A DNA stretch of 64,000 nt from Leptasterias polaris. Taxonomy: Eukaryota > Echinodermata > Asteroidea > Forcipulatida > Asteriidae. Made by a program: the position numbers and the translations under genes. Below, one piece after another: positions 20,480 through 32,975 of this stretch. The first letter of the stretch is position 1; each line of letters opens with the position of its first letter. The stretch spans positions 7,230,501-7,294,500 of the forward strand of contig JAZGTN010000003.1 in NCBI GenBank assembly GCA_037783415.1, in the 5' to 3' direction. The notes beneath the pieces are model-generated. The model had not been told where the DNA came from. It did no database searches and saw only the letters and a program-made list of their open reading frames with translations.

Positions 20480-21235
20480 TGATTAGTACAAAAACAAGCG
20501 TCACCAATCAATAATAATAACAACCGAGAAGTACAATTTAATAGTGCATGATCACTCACTAATTACTTGAATTAATTATACCTGGCAATTACTACTTTAT
20601 ATAAGAAACATATAACAACTTATACAAGATTAACTTGAGATCATTGATTTTGAAAAACGGTACATATCTGGGTTATTATTAGTGGGGCCGACTTTAACGT
20701 TAGCCGAACGTAACGTCGGTGAGCAAAACTACGTTAGGGCAATTTTGTCGATCAACAATGGCTCATTGTACTGTTTCCAATTGACTGGCCCTACATTGGC
20801 CCAGCACGTCTTGTTATCCGGGTCAGCTCTCCAGGAGAGCAATTCTTTTAGCATTCCGGAATATTTTGGGGGTTTCCTTTCTAGCAGCCCGTGGTTTCCA
20901 AGACGACACTTCGAGAGTTGATTTGTTTACGTGGAGATGTTTGTCTCACTCGTCATAGACTCATGCAGACCATTGACTTGTCAATATTTTTGTTAACCTG
21001 TGGTTTTTATGATAGTTAAGGCTTTTTTTTTTTTAAACTAAAGAATATATTTCTTTTAAAGTGTAAACTTAAAGATGTGAAATTGTGAAATTTTTCTTTC
21101 TTTTGGAGTGATGTAGAGAGTGTGTAAAACCATTATTGTATCACTCTGAAAGTTTAGAAGGGTTTATCACTTGAACAAGAGACTACGTTTTGTCAAATGA
21201 AACCATATGAATGTTTGTACTAAAAGACAAAATGA
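20480..21235 (+). repeat. Repeat or conserved element Y, copy 1
   Basis: Matches 32205-32975 in order and orientation. The best conserved core is about 20785-20965 (CACGTCTTGTTATCCGGGTC, AGCATTCCGGAATATTTT, CAAGACGACACTTCGA). The core has self-complementary words (GCTCTCCAGGAGAGC, ATTCCGGAAT). No reading frame is conserved between the copies. It could be a transposable element or a duplicated non-coding element; I cannot decide. Confidence 0.7.
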
Positions 21236-21389
21236 ATTAAACTATTATTAAACTGTATAATGCCTTTAAAAAGTGTTATTTTTATCTGAGTACGTAGTTT
21301 AGGTCAGAAAAAATAAAATAATTCTTTACAGGCATCAGTATGCTACATTTCTCTAACTTTAAGGCACAGCTTACCTTAGAATGTTGTGC

Positions 21390-21748
21390 TTAAAGGCAAA
21401 GTTTACCTTGGGTTTTTGGAACCGTTCGATTGTTTTAATCCTGTTATAACTTCATGGTCGTGTTTTGATATATCACCGAAAGTCCAGAGCAATGTCCCTG
21501 CAGGAAGAATAATCCCTAATAGGAATACAGAATCTGGGAAACCTTTCTGACATGAACGATTCTTAGATTCAAGTTTGGGGGCATAAAAACTGAGTGATAT
21601 CTTTTACATAACCACATTACTTCAAAATGAAATGTTTCTTAAAATATTTCTCTTTAATATTATCGAAAGCTGCTGTAGGCTTCTAACCAATAAGTTTTTA
21701 TAGCCATTAATTTTAAGAGTGATTACCAAACGTATACCTGCCCTTTAA
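21390..21748 (+). mobile_element. TTAA-ended MITE, family 2
   Basis: Begins TTAAAGGCAAAG and ends CTGCCCTTTAA, so TTAAAGG is terminal and inverted; about 359 bp, non-coding. The ends resemble family 1 but the interior does not obviously match. Confidence 0.6.
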
Positions 21749-21794
21749 CGCCCAGTATAGCGCGTAAAACCTTTGGGTTGTAGCTGTAAATTAA

Positions 21795-22524
21795 TTAGGG
21801 AATAACAGTGTGGGTAGCCGGTCTTCACTGCGTGGTAATGACCGGGGTGGTGGCTGGCCGCTGTTAATGGACCGAGCCGAAGGCGAGGTCCATTAACAGC
21901 GGCCAGCCACCAACCAAACTTAATTAACTATATCAGAAATGTGCATATTTTGAAGAACCAGACTTTTAAAGTAACAGCACTATAAATAGAAACACTTTGG
22001 TTGGTGTACGGCTTTATGCTTTGCATTACCTTGGCTTCATGCACGTACCAGCTACAAAAATGATACATTGTCTGCGCGTTTATGCATACGCGCGTGGTAT
22101 GCACGAACACGCGTGGTATGCGCGTACACGCGGCACCATCCTGTCCTCGTAAAAATAACCAAAAACAATACGCGCAAAGAAACAGATTTGATAGTTTCCG
22201 CACAGCAAGCACGGTGCAAAACGAACTTTTACACAACATTGTGCTTGTTTAGGGGCCATTTATTTGCTAGTTTACAGAGCCGGTCTATTATCACATGTTA
22301 ATACACCCCCACGTGACCAGTCCTCGACCAATCAGAATGCACAAACTATCCGATGTATGTATTAATATGCAATAATAGTGCCATGAAAAGAGGCCTGTTA
22401 ATTTATTATCAAAGTAGGTGAGAGGTTTTTCAGGGTTTTCGGCTCGGTCCATTAACAGCGGCCAGCCACCACCCCGGTCATTACCACGCAGTGAAGACCG
22501 GCTACCCACACTGTTATTCCCTAA
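21795..22524. mobile_element. 730-bp non-autonomous DNA transposon, TTAA target
   Basis: The ~85-bp terminal inverted repeats (TTAGGGAATAACAGTG ... to GACCGAGCCGAA) are identical by eye, and TTAA lies on both sides (21791-21794, 22525-22528). The left end has a further internal palindrome (GGTGGCTGGCCGCTG with its inverse, 21850-21910). The 520-bp core has no recognisable coding content. Confidence 0.85.
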
Positions 22525-23867
22525 TTAATCACTAGTGACACTCATAATGGACTGGCCGCCACTAGTCAAGTTATCCGCGTTCGGGTCTTCACTTGACCTT
22601 TCAATTGGATTGGAAAGTAAACGTGTTACATCAGTAACATATCTAACGTGTACAGACAGAGTCGCTTGAACAAATCGTCCCTGAAAATTGGATCGCCACA
22701 AATAAAAAAAAATTAGAAAACAGGTAACATTGATTCATTGTTGACGTCAAGTTTTCAAAATAAAATAAAAGTTATATATAAGCTACAGTAGCATGTCATT
22801 TATAACAATGAGACATTGTTAAGTATAAGCTTATCTGATAACAATATCTGGTACACAACCTATGGTAATAGGGCCAGTAAGAAAGAAAGCAAAAATAATA
22901 TCGACGAAACAAAAGTCGTTTCGGCTATGAGGCCGAAACCCCTAATAAATAATGTCTTTTCCCCCCGCCTGCCCGACCCCAATGAAAATGCCTAGTTACG
23001 CCAATGCTGACGCGTAACATTTACAAATGTTGTTTGTTTCTTTTAGCTACCCGGTATGAATGAAGGTAGTCTGCAACCTGAACCTCGGGATGTGGCATAA
23101 TGACCTATACGTTTGTTATAAAAAGCTGACACCAATAAATTGTACATCGGTCTAGGTTGCTGTAAGCGCTAACAAATTCATTTGTAAGAGTGGCTGGGGG
23201 TTATGGAAGGGCTCTTGTGAGGTTTTTTACACAATGTAACAATAAAAAGATATTCTTAGTTCAACTTGGACCCCACCAATTATGAATTCTTTAGAAAAGG
23301 AAAATAATAATAGCAGGACCCCACAAACCCTATCCGTAAGGTTGGTGAGTAAACAATATGGGGTTAGCTGTGAGTGGGTTTTAACAATACGAAAGTTTTC
23401 ATGCCACATACTTTTGTCATATGAAAACCAAATTCAAGATGGCGGCCAAAGTAAGGCAATGGTTTTAATGGAACCCCTGGTATCACAAACATGAGTATTG
23501 CTACTATTTTACTATTTTTTAAGTTGTTGCTGACAAGTTGAGATATAGGACAAAATATAATTACAAAAAGAGAGCCATTTTTAAATTCAATATGACGACT
23601 GAAGACGCCATTGAAAAAAATGGTAACTAACTTATTTGAAATCAGCACCCCAAAATTGACAAAGTCAACCAATAAAATCAATTTTGGCACGAAAATCCAG
23701 CTGGAATGCATATAACGGAACTGTATATTATTACAACACCAGAAGGCTGCATAATGCCTTCAGTATATAGGCCTAGACTATTTTGAATTATTAGAGTTTA
23801 AGAAAAATACTTTAAAGTGAGAGTTATATAATCTGCCGTAATAAGCCATTTGCGAGTTGGACTTGAA
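22525..23867. other. Intergenic; contains one hairpin element
   Basis: Apart from the hairpin element at 22880-22950, which is listed separately, nothing is recognised. Confidence 0.5.
22880..22950 (-). repeat. Short hairpin element (TTATTAGG + hairpin + CGACTTTTGTT)
   Basis: On the minus strand: TTATTAGGGG, then TTTCGGC-CTCATA-GCCGAAA, then CGACTTTTGTTTCGTCG and a T/C-rich tail. The layout is the same as each unit of the minisatellite at 48023-48350, but the stem sequence differs. Confidence 0.55.
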
Positions 23868-24070
23868 TAATATCTGGTACAATAATAATAATAATTTATT
23901 CTTGATATAGCGTCGTTTTACATAAAATCTCAAAATGCTGTACAGGAAATCACTACAAAATATGCAGTTAACCAGTAAATCAAATAATTACATAATAATA
24001 TATCATAGAGTAAAAGCACACAATGAAACGTTAAAACACACAATCACAAAAACAACATGTTAAACATGAT
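23868..24070 (-). mobile_element. SINE/LINE 3' tail (minus strand)
   Basis: AATAATAATAATAATTTATT followed by TATAGCGTCGTTTTACATAA and CTCAAAATGCTGTACA is the reverse of the GCGC...ATAAATATTATTATT tails common on SINEs and LINEs of marine invertebrates. Body not identified. Confidence 0.5.
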
Positions 24071-26505
24071 TGGCTTAGTCACTAGATACTGCTTTAATTT
24101 GAATTCCTCAGACGATATCGACAGTTGCTATTTCACTTGATTTGGGGCAAGCTTTTGTCTAGTTATATAAGAGACGGCGAATACCTATACACAATTCTGA
24201 TGTACATGTACATTGCACAATGGCACAGTGGTACAACTTTTTGTTCATCTGGAAGTTTCTGTACAAAAGATTGCCCCAAACCATTTGACATAACAACTGG
24301 TTCTAAAGTCCGAGGAATTCAAACAGTAGTAGTTAGGTGTCCTGCTTTGGGTTGTCAAAAACAAGGGGCGTGGCATTAAAACAATATGACTGGCTTCCGT
24401 GAGCACCAGACTGCCTCCCTTAAAAAAAAGGTCCAATGAAGATAAATAGTCCATAATATGCACAAGCGCCATCTTTAAATTATACCGTCATGCATCTTGG
24501 GAAACCGAGTACAGTTAACAAGAAAATCAAACTTCCAAAATGGACGCCATGCTGTAGTTTACATGTAACTATACGAGGTTTTATAGTTGTGTTCCGCATT
24601 GCCTTGAACTCAGCAAGCCATGACGGTTGCCGGTTGTCACCAAAGGCGTGTTTTTGACGATTCTGACCAGAAACAAGTCAGTAACCAGAAACACTTCGTG
24701 ATGTACAGCTGATATCGTTCCCTGCATGTTCTATTGTCTATATGCAAATCATTTATTTGGAGACCCATGGTCTGGGGGTGCACAGTCAGGTCCGAGTGAT
24801 TTTTGATGTGTTTTTGTGACGTCCGAGTGGTTGCTAGAATGATTGAATGGTGCTTCTATGGGAAGAAGGCAGAAATATTTCGTTTGCCTGGATCTAAACG
24901 CAGTTTTAAGGATTTGAGATGATTAAGCCAAGCCCAGCCCTTCAGAACCGTGAGTATTACTTGTTCATGATATCAGGGTACCTGATTTGATAAAGATATT
25001 AATAACAGATGGTTGTGTTTACTTGCTTGAATTCTATGAGATGACTTGATAATTAGGGTCTAACCATGATGCAGCTTGGTAGCAGTGACGTCACATTATG
25101 TCAAGTTAATTGAAATTCAAAATGGCCGATGTTCACCCTTTTCCACATTGAGGTCTATGCGGCTGTTTAGAACTTGAAAATCTTTAAAATATCAACATTA
25201 CAGATGGCCCTCAAGTAACCGATCTAGATATTTGTTATGGGGCCTTTTAATCAGGAACAACATAATTAAATTTTTTTTTGGGGGGGGGGGGTTTTGGGGG
25301 GGGGGGGGGGGTGGTTATCGTGAGTTGGATAAGAACAACTGAAGACGTCAACTAAGATCCCAGTGACTTTAGTTCACTTATTTGGCAAACCTGATCAGTT
25401 CACGGGGTTCTAAATCATGTTAATGTAATTTAAACATTTGGAAAGACTTACCCTTTTCTGCGATGTTTATTCTTAAATATAATTATTTGTGTGGGTGTTG
25501 TGCATAATATTTACTTTGCTAATTTAACTAAAGGAAATCTACACCCCCTGTTTATTCTCAAGTTTCCAAATTTCCATTTATTTTAGATTTTGTTTTTTTC
25601 CTCTTTATGCGATTAAATTGAGTTTATTCCGCGTTTCTGCAGGTATCTGTTTGATTTCCTTTTTGACTTTTGCTGTTAAACTTCTCGTGGCTTAGGGTTG
25701 TCAAACTACCTGTCGCAGCTTCTTACAGGCGCGCCTTGCAACATCTCTGGAAAACTAATGTTCTTAAATTAAACATCCTGTATTTTATTTTCAGACATTA
25801 GAACTAAGTAATTATAGTTTTATCGACTATATTGGATGTTTTAATGCTTTTATGTTCTTAAAACATTTCTGTTGATATTTTTTTAGTTATTTGTAGATTC
25901 CGCCAACTCAAAAACAAACAAACAAACAAACAACCCAACAACCCAACAAACAAACAAACAAACAAGCTTAATATCGAGCCAACAAAGTCGTTTTTGGTTT
26001 GGTCAGAACAGCTGCGTGAACAAAACACGCCAAAAAGCTTATCTAATAACCGAGGCTCAAAATTGTTTAGGTCGGTGTCGCAAAACACGCTCTTGGACCG
26101 GGCTTTTACACAGTCCCCCCCCCCCCCCCCCCCATGCACGCCGATCATACCCATTGGCACAAACATATTATTATGGTATACTATAATTCAATGTTGGTAC
26201 AGCTTGACAGCCATTGTCAAGTGTCACGTGCTATCTCCCCTCGCAACCTTGAAGTAGTTCACCTAATTCAATTTTAGAACCTAACCCGTCTTGGGGTCAT
26301 GCTGACACGGAAACCTGGGGTTTTTTTTTGGTATGGACTTCAGCTTGGATTCTGCGTAAATTTGACTTATTTTGGGGCCATTGTCACATAATTCCAGGTC
26401 ACATTGACCCAGAAACGAGCCCGCCCCCCTGAGACCCAGAACAGATTCAATTTTAACCGGAGGGGGGGGGGGGGGGGGGTTCTTTAGGGCCTTGGTAATA
26501 GGCTC
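24071..26505. other. Intergenic with homopolymer and microsatellite tracts
   Basis: Contains a G-run region (25280-25311), a (CAAA)n microsatellite interrupted by CCAA (25912-25965), a C run (26115-26133) and a G run (26463-26479). At 24738 there is an octamer ATGCAAAT, and at 24948-24956 a donor-like CCGTGAGTA, inside a less AT-rich stretch (24560-24960) that could be an untranslated first exon. No protein recognised. Confidence 0.5.
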
Positions 26506-26511
26506 TTTAAT
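26506..26511 (-). terminator. Possible poly(A) signal of PTCHD-B (ATTAAA)
   Basis: ATTAAA on the minus strand, about 40 bp after the PTCHD-B stop codon. Confidence 0.35.
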
Positions 26512-26550
26512 CTGTAGACCTAAACAAAATAGACTAGGGATGCAGTCCTG

Positions 26551-29500
26551 TTATGTATGTCCGGTGGCCAACTTTCTCCCATTCGGTATTTGAAGTATCG
26601 GCGATCTAACTCTCTCGTTGGTAGGAAAAGCATTGAAAGCGGGATTACATATAGGGACTATTTCTGTTGGTCCTCTACTAACAGCATGGGGTACGAGGTT
26701 GTTGCCAACGAACTGGCCAGTATTATGATTCTGTACAGGGATGCTTAGCAAAAGGAAGACGGGAATAAAGACGATACCGTGAAGTGTTCCCAACGAGATC
26801 ACGAGAAACATCGTCTTGAAGAATGTTCGGAAGATATAAGTGTCTGAGAAGGCGAGTATTAAGATGCCGAGAATGGTAGAGAGGGATCCCTGCAAAATGG
26901 GCATACCGATGGAGTAGAGGGCGTGGGTCGCATTTTTACGACGTGAACCCCTGTTTCCTGAAATGTAGGCGTAGCTGATATGTGCAGAAAAATCTACACT
27001 GAAACCTATACAGATTATTATGTTGGTCATGGATATGGTATCGAGGTTGACTTCCCACAGGGCCATGAACCCGACTAACCCTGTGACGATCGATGCTAGG
27101 GAGAGAGTGACGAGGATAGAACAGATGGGGTTGGGGATCATCAACAGAGATACAACAAACATGGCGCCAAAAACAATAAACAGATTTTGCACTGTATTCG
27201 GAAAGATTGCGATAAACTGGTCAAAGTAGATGAAGGTTGGATGGTAGACAATGGCCGGGATTTCAGCATCCTTTGCGATTTGCCTTAGTTCTGTCATCAT
27301 TGAGGTCTCTTTGCTTGTGGAATCTAAGTCTTTTGTGGTAACAAAGAATCTTGAAGATTTAATACTTGAGTTATCTTTGTTGAAGACAATATCCATGGAG
27401 TAATGTTGGAAGGCTGGAAGTTTCAGGAAATCATCTCGGAGAGTGTCGATGAATAGGGTTTCGGTTGGTTTATGTAACCCTTTCAATCCCAGAAATGAAA
27501 CGTAGTCACGAAGCCAGGATGAAGAGAGGTTTCGTTTCTTATCGTAGACATACTCAGACTCCTCCATCTTTACGAGAGCTTGCTCCATGTGATCTTGAAT
27601 TATTGTACGACATATATTTCTTTGCTCCGTAAATACTAACGCGATTTGAGGGCCGTACGAAGAGAAATAGGCACGTGCATCGTCGAAGTAATTAGCCCCA
27701 TACGAGTTATCACGTGCTAAGTTTCTGAGGCTAAGTCCAGTTTCCACCTGTGTACATCCAAAGATAGCTATGGCTAAGTAACCAGCATACAGGACTACAA
27801 TGATTGGTACCATCCACCAGCTTGTGATGACAGGCCCGTAATACTTCCTGAAGAATATCATCACGGCATGCTCATTTGTAGGTCTAATCTGAGATGATTG
27901 CTGGGTAGATACGTGGGCATGGCCATTGCCGACGTGGAGGCCATTTTGCTCGCGAGTACCACCAGCACGAGAGATGACGAAGATGGAATTTGATTTCATC
28001 TGAGATTTGACCTTATAGCAACATATGCAGTGTCTGTTAGCTGCCTCTCGTCGACCGGTCAGCACCATACAGGCTCCAAAGAATGTTATCTGAAACAGGT
28101 AGTCGAAGATAATAGCAGTGCCCAAATACAAACAAAATATTCTCATAGACTTAAAAACCGTGATGGTTCCAATACCAAAGGCCAAGGCATCAGTCACAGA
28201 AGTGATGGTAATAGACATAGCGGCCTCGGAGAAGGCTTCGCGCATGCGTTGTTCCACAGTTAGCTTGGTATCCGTCTTGCGCCAAGCAGCAAGCATAATG
28301 AACATATCATCAACTCCAATGCCTGAAAAAATAACAAAACAAAAACTAGATGTTCAGTTTTCAAGACAACACAAAACAATGTGTTCTTCAACTGCTGATC
28401 CACAGAGCTCCATTCTGCACGACCTCGAGCTTCAAGATTCAAGATTTGATATTCATAATAGATAGTTGACGTCAACAGATGGCGCTGTAAGCCTGTTAAA
28501 TATGGTGACGTCATCGATTTAATGATTTTCAATACCTTTCCTCTTACACATTGACCCCCATGGGAACAGGAAGTTCAATTTATTAATTATGTGTACCAAG
28601 GGTTTGCAGCCAATTTCAAGAAATTTAATGTGGTTTCCGTGTGTGGTGTCATCGGTGACACGTAGACTCTCGAAAAATAGATCTAATGACGTCATCAGTT
28701 GTTACAGCGCCCCCTATTGAAATGTTACAAATCCACATTTTAAAGTATTATCTCCTGAACTGCATGTTATAAGCTCCTAATGTCTCTGATATCTTTAGGC
28801 TCATACCTCAAGTGAAATGTATTGGTATACACGACCCCATTTGACCTCCCCTTCCGGTCCAAACAGGAAGTTACCCCACATTAAAGGTTTAAACACAAAT
28901 TTGAAATGATGTTTCTACACCAAATGTGAACGATTTTGTAAGTCTTTGTTTTTTTGGTATACAATAATTATCAATTTGCGGCAAACTTTCAAAATGTATG
29001 ATTTTTTGATGGCATGTTAATACAGCGCCCTCTGGTGACACTGGTCTGAACGATACGACATGCATAATAATTATCTCACCATATCCATCTCTGTGATTAC
29101 CCCCCCTTTATGACATTTGCATCCAGTTTGAGCATGATTACAGGAAGTTTTAACAAAGTACACTATCCATTTCATTTATTTAATTTTTTTATTTTTAACC
29201 GGATCAGCTTAGTTAGTTACAATCACAATATATTTAGTTATTCTTCTTTTTTCCCCAAACCCCATTGACTTAACACTTGACTTTTCTCAAGGGTATATTT
29301 TTCTCTTCGAATTATCATAAGTTAGACAAATAATATACCACATTAAAGTTCATGCATTGACTTAAGTGTTTAGATGTCGTTATTTTAAGATGAATATTTA
29401 ATTTGTCAATCTTTTGTCCAATTCTTGCAACATCTGGTCCTAAAACTGTTTTCAGTTTTTCTGGACTTGTTTTAAGTTGTAGATGTGAATTATGGTACAT

Positions 29501-31398
29501 TTGTGTTTGACACGTCATCATTACATCATTTGCTCGCGCGTTTTCTGTTTGAAAAAATAAGTTTGTTTGATAGTTTATTGTGTTACAAAAACAATTTTGA
29601 AAAAATGTATGCTTTTATAAGAAATGTTTCAGGCCAAGGTCCTTGTATAGGCTATATTTTGTATACTTAAATATTTATGGCTTCTTTCAAGAACCTTGGC
29701 CATCCGAGTCATTAGTCTCTGAAAGACGGGCGCCGTTCAAGTTAAATATCAATTTAATTGAGATTTGCCCACAAAAGGTTAAATTCAAATGTTTTGCATT
29801 ATTAACAATTGAGAAACCAAATAACGATGTGTTTGCAAGTATCTGTATATAAAGTTGTACATAAAATAATATAGAAAAATACTTGTTAGACTTTCAAAAG
29901 TTGTTTTCGCACATTAATTACCTTCAAATCTTTCAAAATTTAGTTGTTTGGAATTACTCCTTATTCTTTTTAAGAGTTGATCTTGCACTAAAACACTTAA
30001 AGTGTGTTTGTAATTTGCGAGTTACCAAAATTTGAATTTGCCACTGGGAATACAACAAGTGTAAACATGGTTTTACATTTTGCGGAGTCAAACATTTGGT
30101 GCTACAAAATAGCGGACCGTGTTCTATCATAAAATTTAGCAAAACCACACAATTTCACGGGATATTTATAATTAGTCATTATATTCTACATTTAAAATAT
30201 CTTTCCAACCATATTCATTTCATAATAAACGCTCTTTCTTGCCCACAAGACCCCAATTCAATGGCAATGTACCCCTATAAAAGAAGATCCAATCTTGACG
30301 AATAAACAAGCGACACGTTTGGTATGTTAAAAACAAACAGATGATATTCTTAAAATAATAAACACACATGTATATAATAGGCAATTGTAATCTTTTAGCC
30401 TTAAACTTACCAATTATAAGGAATGGTGCGGCACCCACAACATTTGCATAAGGCACACCGATGTAGCTCATGAGACCAAACGAGGAGACCAGCGCTAAAC
30501 ACGCTGATATAACACCACAAGCAGCCAGCAACGGCTTGCTCCTAACCCAGTCCAGCATCATACACGATAGAATAGTAAAAGTAACAAATACACTCAATGT
30601 GATGGAAAGGTCTCTAATGATGTCAGAGCTTGCGTCATTCAGCTCATCCTCAAGTGTTGTAGACACAAGGCGCGTTACAGTAATCTTAGATGAGTTAAAC
30701 TCGGAGACGACTTTGACGAACTCTTCTTCCCACATTGAAGCTCTTAAGTCATTCGGTTTGTCTTCGTACAATAAAATGTAAGTCAGTAACAAAGCTTCTG
30801 CTGATTGTACCTCATCGGACGACACTGACTTGAACTTTACTCCCCCGAGTTCTCCTCCAAGAAAGACAACAGAGTTTTCATCTTTCTTGTGAAGAGGGTA
30901 CGTTAGAGCAATCTCCGACACCATGGACGAGTTATATCTATACACAGCCAATAAAGCATTTTCATTGCAAACTCCATGAACCTTGGAGCAGAGATCGAAG
31001 AAGCTGTAATTTCGATTGTCTTTTAGAATGCTAATGTCCATAATCGTCTCATGCAGAACCAAAACTTCTTGAAAGACACTCTGCTCGAGAATGTTCCCGC
31101 CGTCTTCCACCCGTATGAGAGCATTCCCGTACCTGGTACGCCGTGACACCAACGGATCGCTTTTCCCGTTTTGCGCGAACAGCTCCTCCACCGTAGCTCG
31201 ATCCGTTTTCGCCCGCCCGTTTACCGGCGTGTACAGTGCCTCTACATTCTGTTCTTCAGTAAGAAAGACAAGACCAGGGCCGAGAACTGCAGTCAGTAAC
31301 ACGGGAAAAAACAGAAATGGTAATGGATGTCTAGCGATGAAACCTCCATAGTTGTGGAATCCCAACCGCATTGATCTTTCAATGCAGGCAAAGACCAT
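26551..31398 (-). CDS. PTCHD-B: Patched-domain (PTCHD3-like) 12-TM protein, complete
   Basis: Two coding exons: 31398-30411 (988 bp, donor GTAAGT) and 28322-26551 (acceptor TTTTTTCAG, stop TAA at 26551-26553), with a 2088-bp phase-1 intron. The spliced length is 2760 nt, giving 919 aa, a normal size for the family. Layout: TM1 about residues 23-42, a luminal/extracellular loop, the SSD-like TM2-TM6 block ending in GIGVDDMF (Asp334/Asp335), a cytosolic linker, TM7 near 500, a second loop, and TM8-TM12 with GFSVDFSAHISYAY (Asp773), the matching acidic site in TM10. Both acidic sites are kept, as expected for an RND-type transporter driven by an ion gradient. The start AACATGG has a good context. 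Cargo unknown; related human PTCHD3 has no settled substrate. It lies in tandem with PTCHD-A and downstream of the PKS on the same strand. Confidence 0.95.
28323..30410 (-). other. Intron of PTCHD-B
   Basis: GT-AG intron of 2088 bp. No nested gene recognised. Around 30200-30235 there is a short match to the flank of the palindromic-array locus (CTTTCCAACCATATTCATTT, also at 51039), so a fragment of that repeat may lie here. Confidence 0.75.
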
Positions 31399-32204
31399 GT
31401 TGCTCGTCAGTTAGCTATCCTGGATTTTGCTTCAGGTCTTTGTTCTTGCTCAAAGTCGTGTTTATGTTAACACAATATGCAGCTTTAGTTGCAGCGTTTA
31501 ATACCTGTCAATTGTCACCGGACAAAACTCTTTATGACTTATGGAGCTTTTCATAATGCATATGCAACGTTCAATGCTACTGTTGACCAATGAGATTGGT
31601 TTGTTTTATCTTATCCAATCAACTATTAAGTATATGTAATGGGGAAAACAGTTATGCGGTATCCCGTTGACAAGTCATTCGTAACACGCATGCGCATCGG
31701 CTAGAAGTATGAGAGGCGTGGAGGTGGGTTATGACCCACACATTTATGTGGGTCATGACCAACACATTCGGGAGGGTCATATTATGGGTCTCTCAGTGCA
31801 GACAGGATAGATCGATAAATATGCAGTGTGACGGAGGGTGGGCGGTGTGGGGGCTAGCTGGTCTGTGCGCCTCTTCCATTTGAAAAAATGGTAGTAAAAG
31901 AAATACCCCTTTTAAATTATAACTTTGTTGTGCTCTCTTTTTGTTGTTTTAGTTTGTTTGTGTTTCTTTTTTACTTCGGGTTTTTGTGCTGGTTGTTCAG
32001 TTGGAGGCAGGCTCCGAAAGCTAGTTGCTGCTGGTTGTTTGTTGGTAACACAGCAGGCCGTTGATGCTATGGGGATGAATTACAACCAAATCAATAGCAA
32101 ATCAAACTGTATTATTTTCACCTAGTAAAGATCCCCTTATCAACGCCTATAAATATTTACTTGAGGAGCAATTAGTCATCAGTCCAGACCAGGTAGATAA
32201 TCGG
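31399..32204. other. Upstream region of PTCHD-B
   Basis: Presumed promoter region of PTCHD-B; no clear TATA box. A short inverted repeat (GGTTATGACCCACACAT / ATGTGGGTCATGACC) lies at 31727-31760. Nothing else recognised. Confidence 0.45.
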
Positions 32205-32975
32205 TGTTACGTACTAATCACAGATGTTGCGCCCTCTACCGGTGATTAATACAACAACTAGCGTTGCCAATTATTAAGATTAATAATAACTTGAACTGAT
32301 AATTACAATACAATGCATGATACGACACTTGAATTAATTATATCGGGTAATAAATACGTGAAAAGTAAGATCAACTTGAAACTATTGTTTTAGAATAAAG
32401 GTATGTTGGACCAACGTTTTTAGCAACGTACGTTGAGCCAACATCTAGATTATTATTTGCGGGTCCGACTCGTAGGCCCAACGTACATTGAGCCAATAGT
32501 CAAAACTGGCACTACGTAACGTTTCGTTGGCCCTACATTGGCCCACCACGTCTTGTTATCCGGGTCAGCTCTCCAGGAGAACATTTTTTAGCATTCCGGA
32601 ATATTTTAGGGGTTTCCCTTCCAGCAGCCCGTGGTATCCAAGACGACACTTCGATAATTGATTTGTTCATGTGGAGATTATGTTTGTCTCGCTCGTCATA
32701 GACTCATGCAGATTATTAATTTGTCAAGATTTTTGTTGACTTTTGGCCTTTTTGATAGATAGGCCTTTTGACTAATGATTTTTCTTAAAGTGTGAACTTG
32801 ATGATGTCAACTTGCGAAATTTTTATTTTCCTTTTGGAGTAATGTAGGAAGTCTTTAAATCCATTATTGTATCATTCTGAAAAATCATTCAAAAGGGTTT
32901 TTTCACTTTAACAAGAAGAGACTATAACTTTTTGTCAAAGGTTACCAAATCAATGTTTGTACTTGAAGACAAAAA
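32205..32975 (+). repeat. Repeat or conserved element Y, copy 2
   Basis: Collinear with 20480-21235. The core at about 32525-32725 is nearly unchanged (TATCCGGGTCAGCTCTCCAG, GCATTCCGGAATATTTT), while the outer parts are more diverged and carry indels. Confidence 0.7.

Noticed and set aside
25858..26257. ORFs over the CAAA and poly-C tracts
   Set aside because: They depend on simple repeats and homopolymers.
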